From Flavobacterium zhairuonense (GTDB lineage Bacteria > Bacteroidota > Bacteroidia > Flavobacteriales > Flavobacteriaceae), in the NCBI RefSeq assembly GCF_004352915.1, contig NZ_SJSY01000076.1, forward strand, positions 310,001 to 374,000: a stretch of DNA of 64,000 bases, in the 5' to 3' direction. Below are positions 1 to 8,142 of this stretch, in pieces; the stretch's first letter is position 1, and the number at the start of each line of letters is the position of its first letter. Both the position numbers and the translations under genes were made by a program. Under the pieces are notes generated by a model. The model ran no database searches. It was not told where the DNA came from and saw only the letters and a list, made by a program, of their open reading frames with translations.

Positions 1-381
1 TTTGTAGCTTATTCTCCACTAGGGAGAGGATTTATTTCTGGAGCATTTCAGCATCCTAATGATATTCCTGCGGATGATTTTAGAAGATATCTGCCCCGAT
101 TTCAAGGTGAACAATTTTATAAAAACATAGAATTGCTTAATGAAATTAATCGAATTGCAGAACAAAAGAACATTACTGCCTCTCAACTTGCGATTGCATG
201 GATAATAGCCAAAGGACACTTACCTATTCCGGGAACCAAAAAAGTGAAGTACGTAGAGCAGAATATTGCAGCCGCAAACATTGATTTAAGTCCAGAAGAC
301 TTAATTAGATTGGAATCAATTATACCACTAGGTACAGAAACTGGTAATAGATATCACGATATGAACGATGTAAATTTATAA
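1..381 (+). CDS. Aldo/keto reductase, C-terminal part (5' end outside window)
   Basis: The reading frame is open from base 1 and ends at TAA 379-381, so about 126 C-terminal residues of a roughly 320-residue protein are present. It begins with AYSPLGRGF, the conserved segment in the second half of the aldo/keto reductase TIM barrel, and continues with SQLAIAWIIAKG and PIPGTKK, the NADPH-phosphate-binding end of the barrel. Family knowledge: these cytosolic enzymes reduce aldehydes and ketones with NADPH. The catalytic Tyr/Lys/Asp/His residues lie upstream and cannot be checked. The AraC regulator directly downstream on the same strand may control it. The substrate is unknown. Confidence 0.9.
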   Translation, partial: FVAYSPLGRGFISGAFQHPNDIPADDFRRYLPRFQGEQFYKNIELLNEINRIAEQKNITASQLAIAWIIAKGHLPIPGTKKVKYVEQNIAAANIDLSPEDLIRLESIIPLGTETGNRYHDMNDVNL

Positions 382-385
382 CTTT

Positions 386-413
386 GGGTGAGCAATGACT
401 CACCCATTTTATT
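386..413 (+). terminator. Hairpin terminator after the aldo/keto reductase
   Basis: A perfect 7-bp stem GGGTGAG (386-392) / CTCACCC (399-405) with loop CAATGA is followed by ATTTTATTTTTC. It lies 4 bases after the aldo/keto reductase stop. The loop contains the ATG at 395, which makes that ATG an unlikely start for the next gene. Confidence 0.65.
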
Positions 414-421
414 TTTCACTA

Positions 422-1336
422 ATGACCGACAATACACATCATCAATATAATTCCATCTCAGAGCTTCATTCCTTGCTTAATCTAAAAAAGCCGTCGCATC
501 CTTTAGTAAGTGTCATTAACTTGGAAGAAATGGATACTGAAAATGGAAGCACTGTAAAATCTATTGAGTATAATTTCTATGCCCTCTTTTTAAAGAAAAA
601 CTTTGATGGTAAAATAAAATATGGACACCAATATTATGATTTTGATAATGGCGTAATGACATTTTTTGCTCCTAAGCAACGAGTTATTATAGAAGATTAT
701 ACACCTACTAAGTTGGAAGGATGGATGCTTATATTTCATCCTGATTTTCTTCAGGGATATCCAATTACAAAAAAAATAAAAGAATACGGGTTTTTCTCTT
801 ATGCTACCAATGAAGCTTTACATGTTTCCGACAAAGAAGACGATGTCATTTCTGGTATAATGAAAAATTTACAGACGGAGATTGAAGCCATTATTGACGG
901 TTATACACAAGATGTAGTTATATCACACATTGAACTTCTACTCAATTATTGTAACCGTTTCTACAACAGGCAATTCATTACCAGAAAAAAAGCATCAAAT
1001 GACTTACTAGTAAGATTTGAAGACTTGTTGTCAGGTTATCTTCAAAATGACAAGGCAGATAAAATAGGAATACCATCTGTTCAATACTTGGCAGATAAAC
1101 TTTTTATATCTCCTAATTATTTAAACGATTTACTCAAAAACCTGACGGGGCAAACAACACAACAACATATTCAAAATTTCCTTATTAATAAAGCAAAAGA
1201 TTTATTGACAACAACAAATTTATCAGTAAGTGAGATTGCTTATCAATTAGGCTTTGAATATCCACAATCATTCAATAAGCTTTTTAAAAATAAAACTCAT
1301 TTAACTCCATTGGAATTTAAGCAATCATTCAACTAA
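422..1336 (+). CDS. AraC family transcriptional regulator
   Basis: About 304 residues. The last 100 residues form the two-helix-turn-helix AraC DNA-binding domain: VQYLADKLFISPNYLNDLLK is the first HTH, and LSVSEIAYQLGF followed by QSFNKLFKNKTHLTPLEFK is the second HTH and signature. The N-terminal 190 residues look like a cupin-type ligand-binding domain (YNFYALFLKKN, GVMTFFAPKQ). I chose ATG 422 because the in-frame ATG at 395 lies in the loop of a terminator-like hairpin (386-405). It follows the aldo/keto reductase and probably regulates it or a divergent target outside the window. The ligand is unknown. Confidence 0.88.
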   Translation: MTDNTHHQYNSISELHSLLNLKKPSHPLVSVINLEEMDTENGSTVKSIEYNFYALFLKKNFDGKIKYGHQYYDFDNGVMTFFAPKQRVIIEDYTPTKLEGWMLIFHPDFLQGYPITKKIKEYGFFSYATNEALHVSDKEDDVISGIMKNLQTEIEAIIDGYTQDVVISHIELLLNYCNRFYNRQFITRKKASNDLLVRFEDLLSGYLQNDKADKIGIPSVQYLADKLFISPNYLNDLLKNLTGQTTQQHIQNFLINKAKDLLTTTNLSVSEIAYQLGFEYPQSFNKLFKNKTHLTPLEFKQSFN

Positions 1337-1524
1337 CAAAACGATTGTCGATAAATAAATAATATTACTTTCAGTTTTTTAGCATTATACCTTTACTGCA
1401 TATACAAACCACAATTTTATTGTTTGTATGAATAATTATCTTATAAATTCACTTGAAAATAAGCCAATTTCTTTAAATCATTCATAAAATGGTTTGTAAA
1501 CTGTCCTGTCCCCGTCACTAAACT

Positions 1525-1560
1525 AAAAAATCCCATTTCTAACGAAATGGGATTTTTTTT
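1525..1560. terminator. Bidirectional terminator between AraC gene and sulfatase operon
   Basis: Stem TCCCATTTC (1531-1539) / GAAATGGGA (1544-1552) with loop TAAC. It is extended by A6 on the left and T8 on the right, so it can serve both converging transcription units: the AraC gene on plus and the sulfatase operon on minus. The core is nearly the same as the terminator at 22675-22708. Confidence 0.8.
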
Positions 1561-1588
1561 AGAATTTAATAGATTTTTTCAAATTAAT

Positions 1589-3985
1589 TTATAGCAAATT
1601 CACTTTCACGCTATTAATTTTCCCTTCAAATTTAAAAGGCGCTTTTTTATAATAACGAATAGAAACCGGACCGCCTAAATCTTCACCTACATCAAAAGTT
1701 TCGCTGGCGGTAAAAGCAACGGGAACTGTACGTTTTACTTCTCCCTTAGCATATTCTTTACCGTCAACAGTAATGACGATATCTGCGGGTGCTCCTGGTT
1801 TTGCAATAGTGGTTAAAACTTCTATTTTATGTTTTCCTGCTGGAATTTTTTCAGACGATTCAACATTGTAGCGTTCTATAATCAGCATATTATATTCGTA
1901 AACTAATTTTCCGTTATCCATAAATAAAGTAACACCGCCGCCAGAACCTCCAAGCGCATATAAAACTCCTGAAGCATTTTCTTTAACCTCAACATCGGCA
2001 ATTACTTTGTTGCTTTTTTTGCCTAAGCCAGGCGCGCTAAATTCTGGCATTCGTTTCGTGGTTTCATCAAAAGTCCATGAAGTATAAGGCGCTTTGATAA
2101 CGTCTTCTGGATGAATTCTTAACCAAATTCCAGCACCAATTGGATAATCTTTATTCTTTTTGGCTTCTTCGTTAAAAACTTCTTGAAGCTCTTTTAGTTT
2201 CTGCGGATTTTTAGCCGCTAAATCATTATACTGTGTGTAATCTTCTTTAATGTTATACAGTTCCCAAACATCTTTATTAGAATCCCATTCGGCTAAGCCT
2301 TTTTGAGCGGGAATCCACGGATACAAAGGGCCAAAAGTACAGGCATACCAGCCGTCTTTATAAACACCACGGCTTCCGTTATTATCAAAAAACTGAACTT
2401 TGGATACTTCTTTTGCTTTGGCATCATTAAAAGTATATTTAAAACTTACTCCATCTAAAGGCATCTGCTCAAAACCATTGACCACTTTTGGTGCTTTTAT
2501 ATTTAAAATATCATAAATAGTCGGCACTACATCATTTATATGGTGAAACTGACTTCTGGGTGTACCATCTGGTTTTATCATTTTTGGCCAGCGAACTACC
2601 ATTGCGTTCTGCGTTCCTCCAAAATGGGAAGCCACTAATTTGGTATGTTTAAAAGGCGTATTTCCAGCCCAAGCCCATGCCGCATGATAATTGTTTTCTA
2701 AAAGAGGGCCGCCAATGGCATCCAATCCGCCGAGTTTATCTAGTGCATCCAATTGCTGTTGAATGGTATTCGAAACTCCGTTCTGCGCCAGTAATTCACT
2801 GATTGAACCATTTTGCCCTTCGGCACTAGAACCGTTATCTCCCCAGATAAAAAATACGATAGTATTATCCTTTTGTCCATTCGCTTCAAGCGCATCTAAA
2901 ACTCGTCCAACTTCATGATCGGCATGTTCCACATATCCCGCAAATACTTCCATCATACGAATTTGAAATGCTCTTTCAGATTTCGGAATACTTTCCCATG
3001 AAGCCATTGTTTTATCACGTGCCGTAAGTATGGCGTTTTTCGGAATCCAGCCTAATTCTTTCTGACGTTTGAAAACTTTTTCGCGATAGGCATCCCATCC
3101 GTCATCAAATTTTCCTTTGTATTTGTCTGCCCATTCTTTAAAAATATGATGCGGTGCGTGGCCTGCACCGGGAGCAAAATATAATAGAAAAGGTTTGTCT
3201 GCTGCGTACGATTTATGCTGTTTCATCCACTCAATCGCGTGATCTGCTAAATCAGTAGTAAGATGATATTTTTCATCTTTTGGAGGTTCAACCGGAGTAA
3301 AATCGTTTATTAATCTTGGTTCATATTGCGAAGTTTCTCCAGCGAGAAATCCGTAAAAATGCTGAAATCCATAATTAACTGGCCAATAATCAAATGGGCC
3401 TGCAACCGTCGTTTGATTCGCTGGTGTATTATGCCATTTTCCAAAAGCTGATGTACTGTAGCCATAATTTTTTAAAACTTCGGCAACTGTAGCAGCTTCT
3501 TTAGGAATAATTCCGGTGTAGCCATCCCAATCAACAGCTCTTTCTGCAATGGTTCCATTTCCAACATGAGTATGGTTTCTGCCTGTTAATAAAGCGGCAC
3601 GGCTCGGAGAACAGATTGATGTAGTGTGAAATTCATTATAAGCGATTCCTTCTTTAAATACTTTGGTTAAAGTGGGCGTATTGACACCGCCACCAAAAGT
3701 GGATGGCGTACCAAAACCCAAATCGTCCATTAGAATAATAATGATATTTGGTGCATCTTTTGGCAGATGATTCGGCTCTTCTCGACGTTTATGTTTGCTT
3801 TCTGCAAGCGTTTCATTGGCAACACTCGCACTCGGTACCGGCGGAAAAGGCAATACATCCTGCGCATAAGTTTTGAAATTGCTACCTAAAAGTAAAACAA
3901 GTAGCAAAAATATGCTGAGATTATTTTGAAAAAAACGATTAAATATTAAACTAATCATCTGCTTTAAATTATAAAATTCTTTCAT
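1589..3985 (-). CDS. Arylsulfatase (type I, formylglycine-dependent), exported
   Basis: About 798 residues from ATG 3985. An in-frame ATG at 4105 lies inside the upstream sulfatase and adds a non-signal-like leader; ATG 3958 is also possible. A hydrophobic segment (SIFLLLVLLLG) ending TYAQ looks like a signal peptide. The sulfatase domain follows: PNIIIILMDD (metal ligands DD) and CSPSRAALLTGR, whose Cys is about residue 125 and would become formylglycine. The size and the C-terminal beta-rich domain (GVLYALGGSGGGVTLF) match the long AtsA-like sulfatases. It is last of four sulfatases in one operon and begins with the same DVLPFPPxPSAS leader as its upstream neighbour, suggesting tandem duplication. 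The substrate, a sulfate ester, cannot be predicted. Confidence 0.9.
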   Translation of the reverse strand: MKEFYNLKQMISLIFNRFFQNNLSIFLLLVLLLGSNFKTYAQDVLPFPPVPSASVANETLAESKHKRREEPNHLPKDAPNIIIILMDDLGFGTPSTFGGGVNTPTLTKVFKEGIAYNEFHTTSICSPSRAALLTGRNHTHVGNGTIAERAVDWDGYTGIIPKEAATVAEVLKNYGYSTSAFGKWHNTPANQTTVAGPFDYWPVNYGFQHFYGFLAGETSQYEPRLINDFTPVEPPKDEKYHLTTDLADHAIEWMKQHKSYAADKPFLLYFAPGAGHAPHHIFKEWADKYKGKFDDGWDAYREKVFKRQKELGWIPKNAILTARDKTMASWESIPKSERAFQIRMMEVFAGYVEHADHEVGRVLDALEANGQKDNTIVFFIWGDNGSSAEGQNGSISELLAQNGVSNTIQQQLDALDKLGGLDAIGGPLLENNYHAAWAWAGNTPFKHTKLVASHFGGTQNAMVVRWPKMIKPDGTPRSQFHHINDVVPTIYDILNIKAPKVVNGFEQMPLDGVSFKYTFNDAKAKEVSKVQFFDNNGSRGVYKDGWYACTFGPLYPWIPAQKGLAEWDSNKDVWELYNIKEDYTQYNDLAAKNPQKLKELQEVFNEEAKKNKDYPIGAGIWLRIHPEDVIKAPYTSWTFDETTKRMPEFSAPGLGKKSNKVIADVEVKENASGVLYALGGSGGGVTLFMDNGKLVYEYNMLIIERYNVESSEKIPAGKHKIEVLTTIAKPGAPADIVITVDGKEYAKGEVKRTVPVAFTASETFDVGEDLGGPVSIRYYKKAPFKFEGKINSVKVNLL

Positions 3986-4034
3986 GGTTTTAAATCTTAA
4001 AGGTTTTGATTCAATTTTTAAAACTGGGTTTTTA

Positions 4035-6416
4035 TCAACTTTTCTTTGCGTACACAATTTTTGTTTTACCAATTTTCCCATTAAATGAAAAGGGAGCCTG
4101 ATCAAAATAGTCTAAAGAAACAGGAGAATCTAAATCAGTTCCGATATCGAAAGTAGCATTTGATGTAAAGTGAAGAGACATAGCTGTCGGAACAGTTCCT
4201 TGACCAACTGAAGCACCATTTACTTTTAATGTCACATTCATTGCACCGCCAATTTTATCGACCAGTTTTGATTCGACTTCGATTTTTACTTTTCCTTTCG
4301 GCAGTTTATCTTTCGATTTGATTTTTGTTCGTTGCACTTCAAACAAATTAAACTCATAATTTAAATAACCATCTTTTACATAACAAGTAACGCCTCCCGA
4401 AAATCCTGCAAGCGCATATAAAACGCCATTTGCATTTTCAGGAACTTCAACATCCATTGTCACAAGACTGCTTACTTTTCCTAATTTAGGCGCTGCCGAT
4501 TCCGGCATTCCTTTTATTGGCGAATCGAAAGTCCACTCTGTCAAGGGCGAAGAAGGCGCATCTTCTGGATGATATAATGCAGTTGACCATAATCCTCCAC
4601 CGATAGGAAGGTTCTTATTTTTTGCTGATTCGGTTAAAAATAAGGCTTTCATTTCTTCCAGTTTTTTAGGCTCTTTTGAAGCCAAATCAACCGCCTGCGA
4701 CCAATCCTGATCGAGATTATATAACTGCCAAGTATCTGTAAGTGGCGACCATTGTTTAATGCCTTTCGGAATTCCTCCTACCCACGGCTCTCTTGGCCCG
4801 CGGGCGCTTGCAAACCATCCGTCCTGGTAAATGCCTCGGCTCGCCATAATATCAAAAAACTGGGTATGGCGTGTGCCTGGTGCTTTTGGATCTGTAAAAG
4901 TGTAGACCATGCTTACTCCGTCTAATTCATCCTGAGCGAAACCATTTACTACTTTTGGAACCGGAATTTTATCGATTTCATAAATCGTCGCCGCAATATC
5001 TATAACATGATGAAACTGCGGTCTTGGCGTTTTATCATGCTTGATTCCTTTTGGCCAAGAAATAGCCATTGGCTGACGCGTTCCTCCAAAATAAGCGCCC
5101 TGTAATTTTGTTCCCTGATAGGGCGTACTTGTTGCCCAAGCCCAGCCAGCGTTGAACATATTATCGGTCTTTGGTCCGCCCAGAACATCTAAACCTCCCA
5201 ATTCATTTAAGGCAGTAATATGCTGTTCAATTTTTGTAGGAATTGCATTTTGTGCCAATTGTTCGCTGATTGTTCCATTTAAACCCTCTGCAGAAGAACC
5301 ATTGTCTCCCCAGATATAAATAATAATCGTATTGTCAAGTTCGCCGAGTTTTTCTATTTCGTCGATAACTCTTCCAGCATTAAAATCGGCATGTTCAGCA
5401 AAACCTGCCCATATTTCCATAAGACGACGCTGAAAAGGTTTTTCTGCTTCTGGAATATTTGCCCATGATGTCATCGATTCGGCTCTTGGCGTCAGCACTG
5501 TATTCTGTGGAATCCATCCTTTTTCTTTCTGGCGTTTAAATACTCTTTCGCGGTAAGCGTCCCAGCCATCATCAAATTTACCTTTGTATTTGTCTGCCCA
5601 TTCTTTCATCACATGATGCGGACCGTGAGCGGCACCAGGCGCCCAATACACAAAAAACGGTTTTTCTGGTGCGTATGCTTTTTGTTCTGTCAGCCACAAA
5701 ATTGCATCGTCTGCCAGATCTTCAGATAAATGGTAATAATCATGTCCACCTGATGTTTTAGGATGTTCTACATAAGTGGTATTTCGTACCAACGTAGGTT
5801 CATACTGTGAAGCTTCTCCAGCCAGAAAACCATAAAAATATTCAAATCCATAACCTGTAGGCCAATAATCAAAAGGCCCTTTTGAAGTAATTTGTTCTTC
5901 GGGCGTATTGTGCCATTTTCCAAAGGCTGCAGTATTATAACCGTAATTTTTTAAAATCTCCGCCATTGTCGCAGAACTCTTTGGAATAGTTCCGCTAAAA
6001 CCATCAAAATCATTCGCAATAGCGGCAATCTGACCGTTTCCAACACGGGTATGATTACGCCCCGTAAGCAGAGAGGCACGCGTAGGCGAACACATCGCTG
6101 TGGAATGGAAACGATTATATGAAATTCCTGTATTGGCAACTCTGGATAATGTTGGCGTGTTTATTTCTCCCCCGTAAGTAGACGGAGCTCCGGGACCTGC
6201 ATCATCCATCAATATTATTAAAATATTTGGCGCATTTTCCGGAAGATGTTTGGGCTCAGTTCTTTTTTTGTAAGTTGATGTTTCAATAGTCACTCCAGCC
6301 TGTGAAGCAGACGGAGCTGGAGGAAATGGCAGTACATCCTGCGCATTTATAAAACTAACAGACAAAACATTTATAATAAAAAAGAAAAACAGCTTTACAT
6401 ATATTTTAGTTTCCAT
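4035..6416 (-). CDS. Arylsulfatase (type I), exported, paralogue of the next gene in the operon
   Basis: About 793 residues from ATG 6416, where a lysine/phenylalanine-rich signal peptide starts (ETKIYVKLFFFFII, ending INAQ). Upstream in-frame ATGs overlap the preceding sulfatase and are unlikely. Motifs: PNILIILMDD and CSPTRASLLTGR (formylglycine Cys about residue 109). A C-terminal domain of about 200 residues contains GVLYALAGFSGGVTCY, as in the neighbouring paralogue. It lies 59 bp after the upstream sulfatase stop and 49 bp before the next start, so co-transcription is very likely. It probably hydrolyses a sulfate ester in the periplasm after formylglycine maturation; no maturation enzyme is encoded in the window. 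Confidence 0.9.
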   Translation of the reverse strand: METKIYVKLFFFFIINVLSVSFINAQDVLPFPPAPSASQAGVTIETSTYKKRTEPKHLPENAPNILIILMDDAGPGAPSTYGGEINTPTLSRVANTGISYNRFHSTAMCSPTRASLLTGRNHTRVGNGQIAAIANDFDGFSGTIPKSSATMAEILKNYGYNTAAFGKWHNTPEEQITSKGPFDYWPTGYGFEYFYGFLAGEASQYEPTLVRNTTYVEHPKTSGGHDYYHLSEDLADDAILWLTEQKAYAPEKPFFVYWAPGAAHGPHHVMKEWADKYKGKFDDGWDAYRERVFKRQKEKGWIPQNTVLTPRAESMTSWANIPEAEKPFQRRLMEIWAGFAEHADFNAGRVIDEIEKLGELDNTIIIYIWGDNGSSAEGLNGTISEQLAQNAIPTKIEQHITALNELGGLDVLGGPKTDNMFNAGWAWATSTPYQGTKLQGAYFGGTRQPMAISWPKGIKHDKTPRPQFHHVIDIAATIYEIDKIPVPKVVNGFAQDELDGVSMVYTFTDPKAPGTRHTQFFDIMASRGIYQDGWFASARGPREPWVGGIPKGIKQWSPLTDTWQLYNLDQDWSQAVDLASKEPKKLEEMKALFLTESAKNKNLPIGGGLWSTALYHPEDAPSSPLTEWTFDSPIKGMPESAAPKLGKVSSLVTMDVEVPENANGVLYALAGFSGGVTCYVKDGYLNYEFNLFEVQRTKIKSKDKLPKGKVKIEVESKLVDKIGGAMNVTLKVNGASVGQGTVPTAMSLHFTSNATFDIGTDLDSPVSLDYFDQAPFSFNGKIGKTKIVYAKKS

Positions 6417-6475
6417 AACAGACAATTTAGTATTTGAATCTATGCTCTTTCTAAATTTTATATTGTGGAAAAATA

Positions 6476-8053
6476 TCACTCGGCTCCTGGTTTCTTTAAA
6501 CCTATGTCTTTCATTGGATATTTTTGATACGTTGCCAAATGAGCAGAAATAAGCCCCATAACACCCGGAATTCCCCATTCGAAATAGCGGTGTCCTTGAC
6601 TCAATTGTTCTTTTGGATCAGCATAAATATTATATACCCACGGACTCATTCCGATACCTTGAATAGTAGACTGATCCAAGTTTCTTCTTGTAGCCGAAGT
6701 ATTAAAGACATTCATATGTACTTTGTATTCCTGCCAGCGCACGGCCATGAATTTGGTTTCAGAATACATGAAAACAGCGTTTCGATTCGATACGCCTTTA
6801 TCTGATAAGAAAAACGATAACTGATCTACTCCATCAATATAATTAGATGATGGAATTTTATCTAAAACTCCAGCTGCCGAAAGAGAAGTATTGAACATAT
6901 CACAAATATCAAATAATCCATCGCTTATACGTCCTGGAGCTATCATTCCTTTCCAATAAGCAATTCCTGGCACTCGCACTCCACCTTCCCAAGTTGTTCC
7001 TTTTCCTCCTCTAAATGGAGTGTACCCGCTATCTGGCCAGACGTCTTCATTTGGTCCATTATCTGAAGTAATAAAAACTAACGTATTTTCGTCTATTTTT
7101 AAATCTTGCAAAAGCTTCATCAATCTTCCCACAATATCATCAACTTCGACTACTGCATCTTTATAAGGAAATGCCGCCGGACTTTTTCCTTTATAACCTT
7201 CAGATACATAATTGTCATTATGCACTTTAGAAAAAGAATGAATCAAATAAAATGGCTTATTTTCTTTAACTGAACGTCGAATAAAATCCTCGCTGTAGTT
7301 GGCAAAAACCTGATCTACTTTAGAAAGTTCCTGAATATTAGATATAGGCTGAACAATCTTGTTTTCTTCACCTTTTTTACCTGTCAAGATATTTTGATCA
7401 ACAAGTTTTTTTACAGCTGCTAGTCGATCCGGTTTATTAATTAAATCCGGATAAATCCATTCGTTTACAAACTGTGCGTATTCGGATTGAACCGAACCAA
7501 ATCCGAGCCATTCATCATATCCTACATCATTTGGGAGACTTCCTTTACTTTCACCCAAATGCCATTTTCCCGATAATGCTGTTTTGTAACCGTTTTGAGA
7601 AAGTATTTTGGCTGTTGTATTTTCTGAGGCCCAAGGATTTACTTTCGGATTTTCTCCCGTCAAGGTTGGTCTTGTTAATCCTGATCTTGCTGGAATTCTT
7701 CCTGTCATAATTGCTGCTCGGCTTGGCGTGCAGGTTGGTTGTGCGTATGTCGAAGTTAGCTGCAATCCTTCATGAGCTACTTTATCAATATTTGGTGTTG
7801 GTGCTCCGATAGCAACACCACCTCCGTAAACTCCAATATCTCCATATCCCATATCATCAATAAGAATAATCAAAATATTAGGTTTCTTTTTTAATTTGCT
7901 CATTTTATCCTTCATCTCTTTATCCTGATCTGGATGCGGAATGGCTGGTTCTAGATATTCTTTTACTTTAACTGTTGGATTAAAATAATTCTGCTGCGCA
8001 CTGATTTCAGAAGCAAAAGCCAAAACTGCAAATAAGACAATGTACTTTCTCAT
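6476..8053 (-). CDS. Arylsulfatase (shorter type, about 525 residues), exported
   Basis: A signal peptide (MRKYIVLFAVLAFASEISAQ) is followed by a sulfatase domain with PNILIILIDDMGYGD (metal-binding Asp pair) and CTPSRAAIMTGR (formylglycine Cys about residue 108). It also has GKWHLGE and a TSDNGP metal-binding segment near the middle. It lacks the roughly 200-residue C-terminal domain of its three neighbours and is closer in length and motifs to the fifth sulfatase at 51-52.8 kb. It is the second gene of the operon, separated from the first by a 7-bp tandem repeat. The substrate is unknown. Confidence 0.9.
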   Translation of the reverse strand: MRKYIVLFAVLAFASEISAQQNYFNPTVKVKEYLEPAIPHPDQDKEMKDKMSKLKKKPNILIILIDDMGYGDIGVYGGGVAIGAPTPNIDKVAHEGLQLTSTYAQPTCTPSRAAIMTGRIPARSGLTRPTLTGENPKVNPWASENTTAKILSQNGYKTALSGKWHLGESKGSLPNDVGYDEWLGFGSVQSEYAQFVNEWIYPDLINKPDRLAAVKKLVDQNILTGKKGEENKIVQPISNIQELSKVDQVFANYSEDFIRRSVKENKPFYLIHSFSKVHNDNYVSEGYKGKSPAAFPYKDAVVEVDDIVGRLMKLLQDLKIDENTLVFITSDNGPNEDVWPDSGYTPFRGGKGTTWEGGVRVPGIAYWKGMIAPGRISDGLFDICDMFNTSLSAAGVLDKIPSSNYIDGVDQLSFFLSDKGVSNRNAVFMYSETKFMAVRWQEYKVHMNVFNTSATRRNLDQSTIQGIGMSPWVYNIYADPKEQLSQGHRYFEWGIPGVMGLISAHLATYQKYPMKDIGLKKPGAE

Positions 8054-8073
8054 AACTATAGGTTTAAACTAAA

Positions 8074-8142
8074 ATTCTTAATTCTTAATTCTTAATTCTT
8101 AATTCTTAATTCTTAATTCTTAATTCTTAATTCTTAATTCTA
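8074..8142. repeat. 7-bp tandem repeat (ATTCTTA)n, about 9.5 copies
   Basis: Nine perfect copies of ATTCTTA (TAAGAAT on the coding strand of the operon) start at 8074 and run into the stop codon of the upstream sulfatase (TAG at 8140-8142). They fill most of the 86-bp gap before the next sulfatase start. A period of 7 puts a TAA in every reading frame within 21 bp. The same heptamer occurs three times at 55001-55021, also at a gene end. Confidence 0.9.

Noticed and set aside
395..421. ATG 395 as start of the first AraC gene
   Set aside because: It lies in the loop of a 7-bp hairpin (386-405) that looks like the terminator of the preceding gene; ATG 422 is the better start.
8074..8142. The 7-bp tandem array as a CRISPR-like repeat
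   Set aside because: The units are contiguous with no spacers and only 7 bp long; it is a simple tandem repeat.
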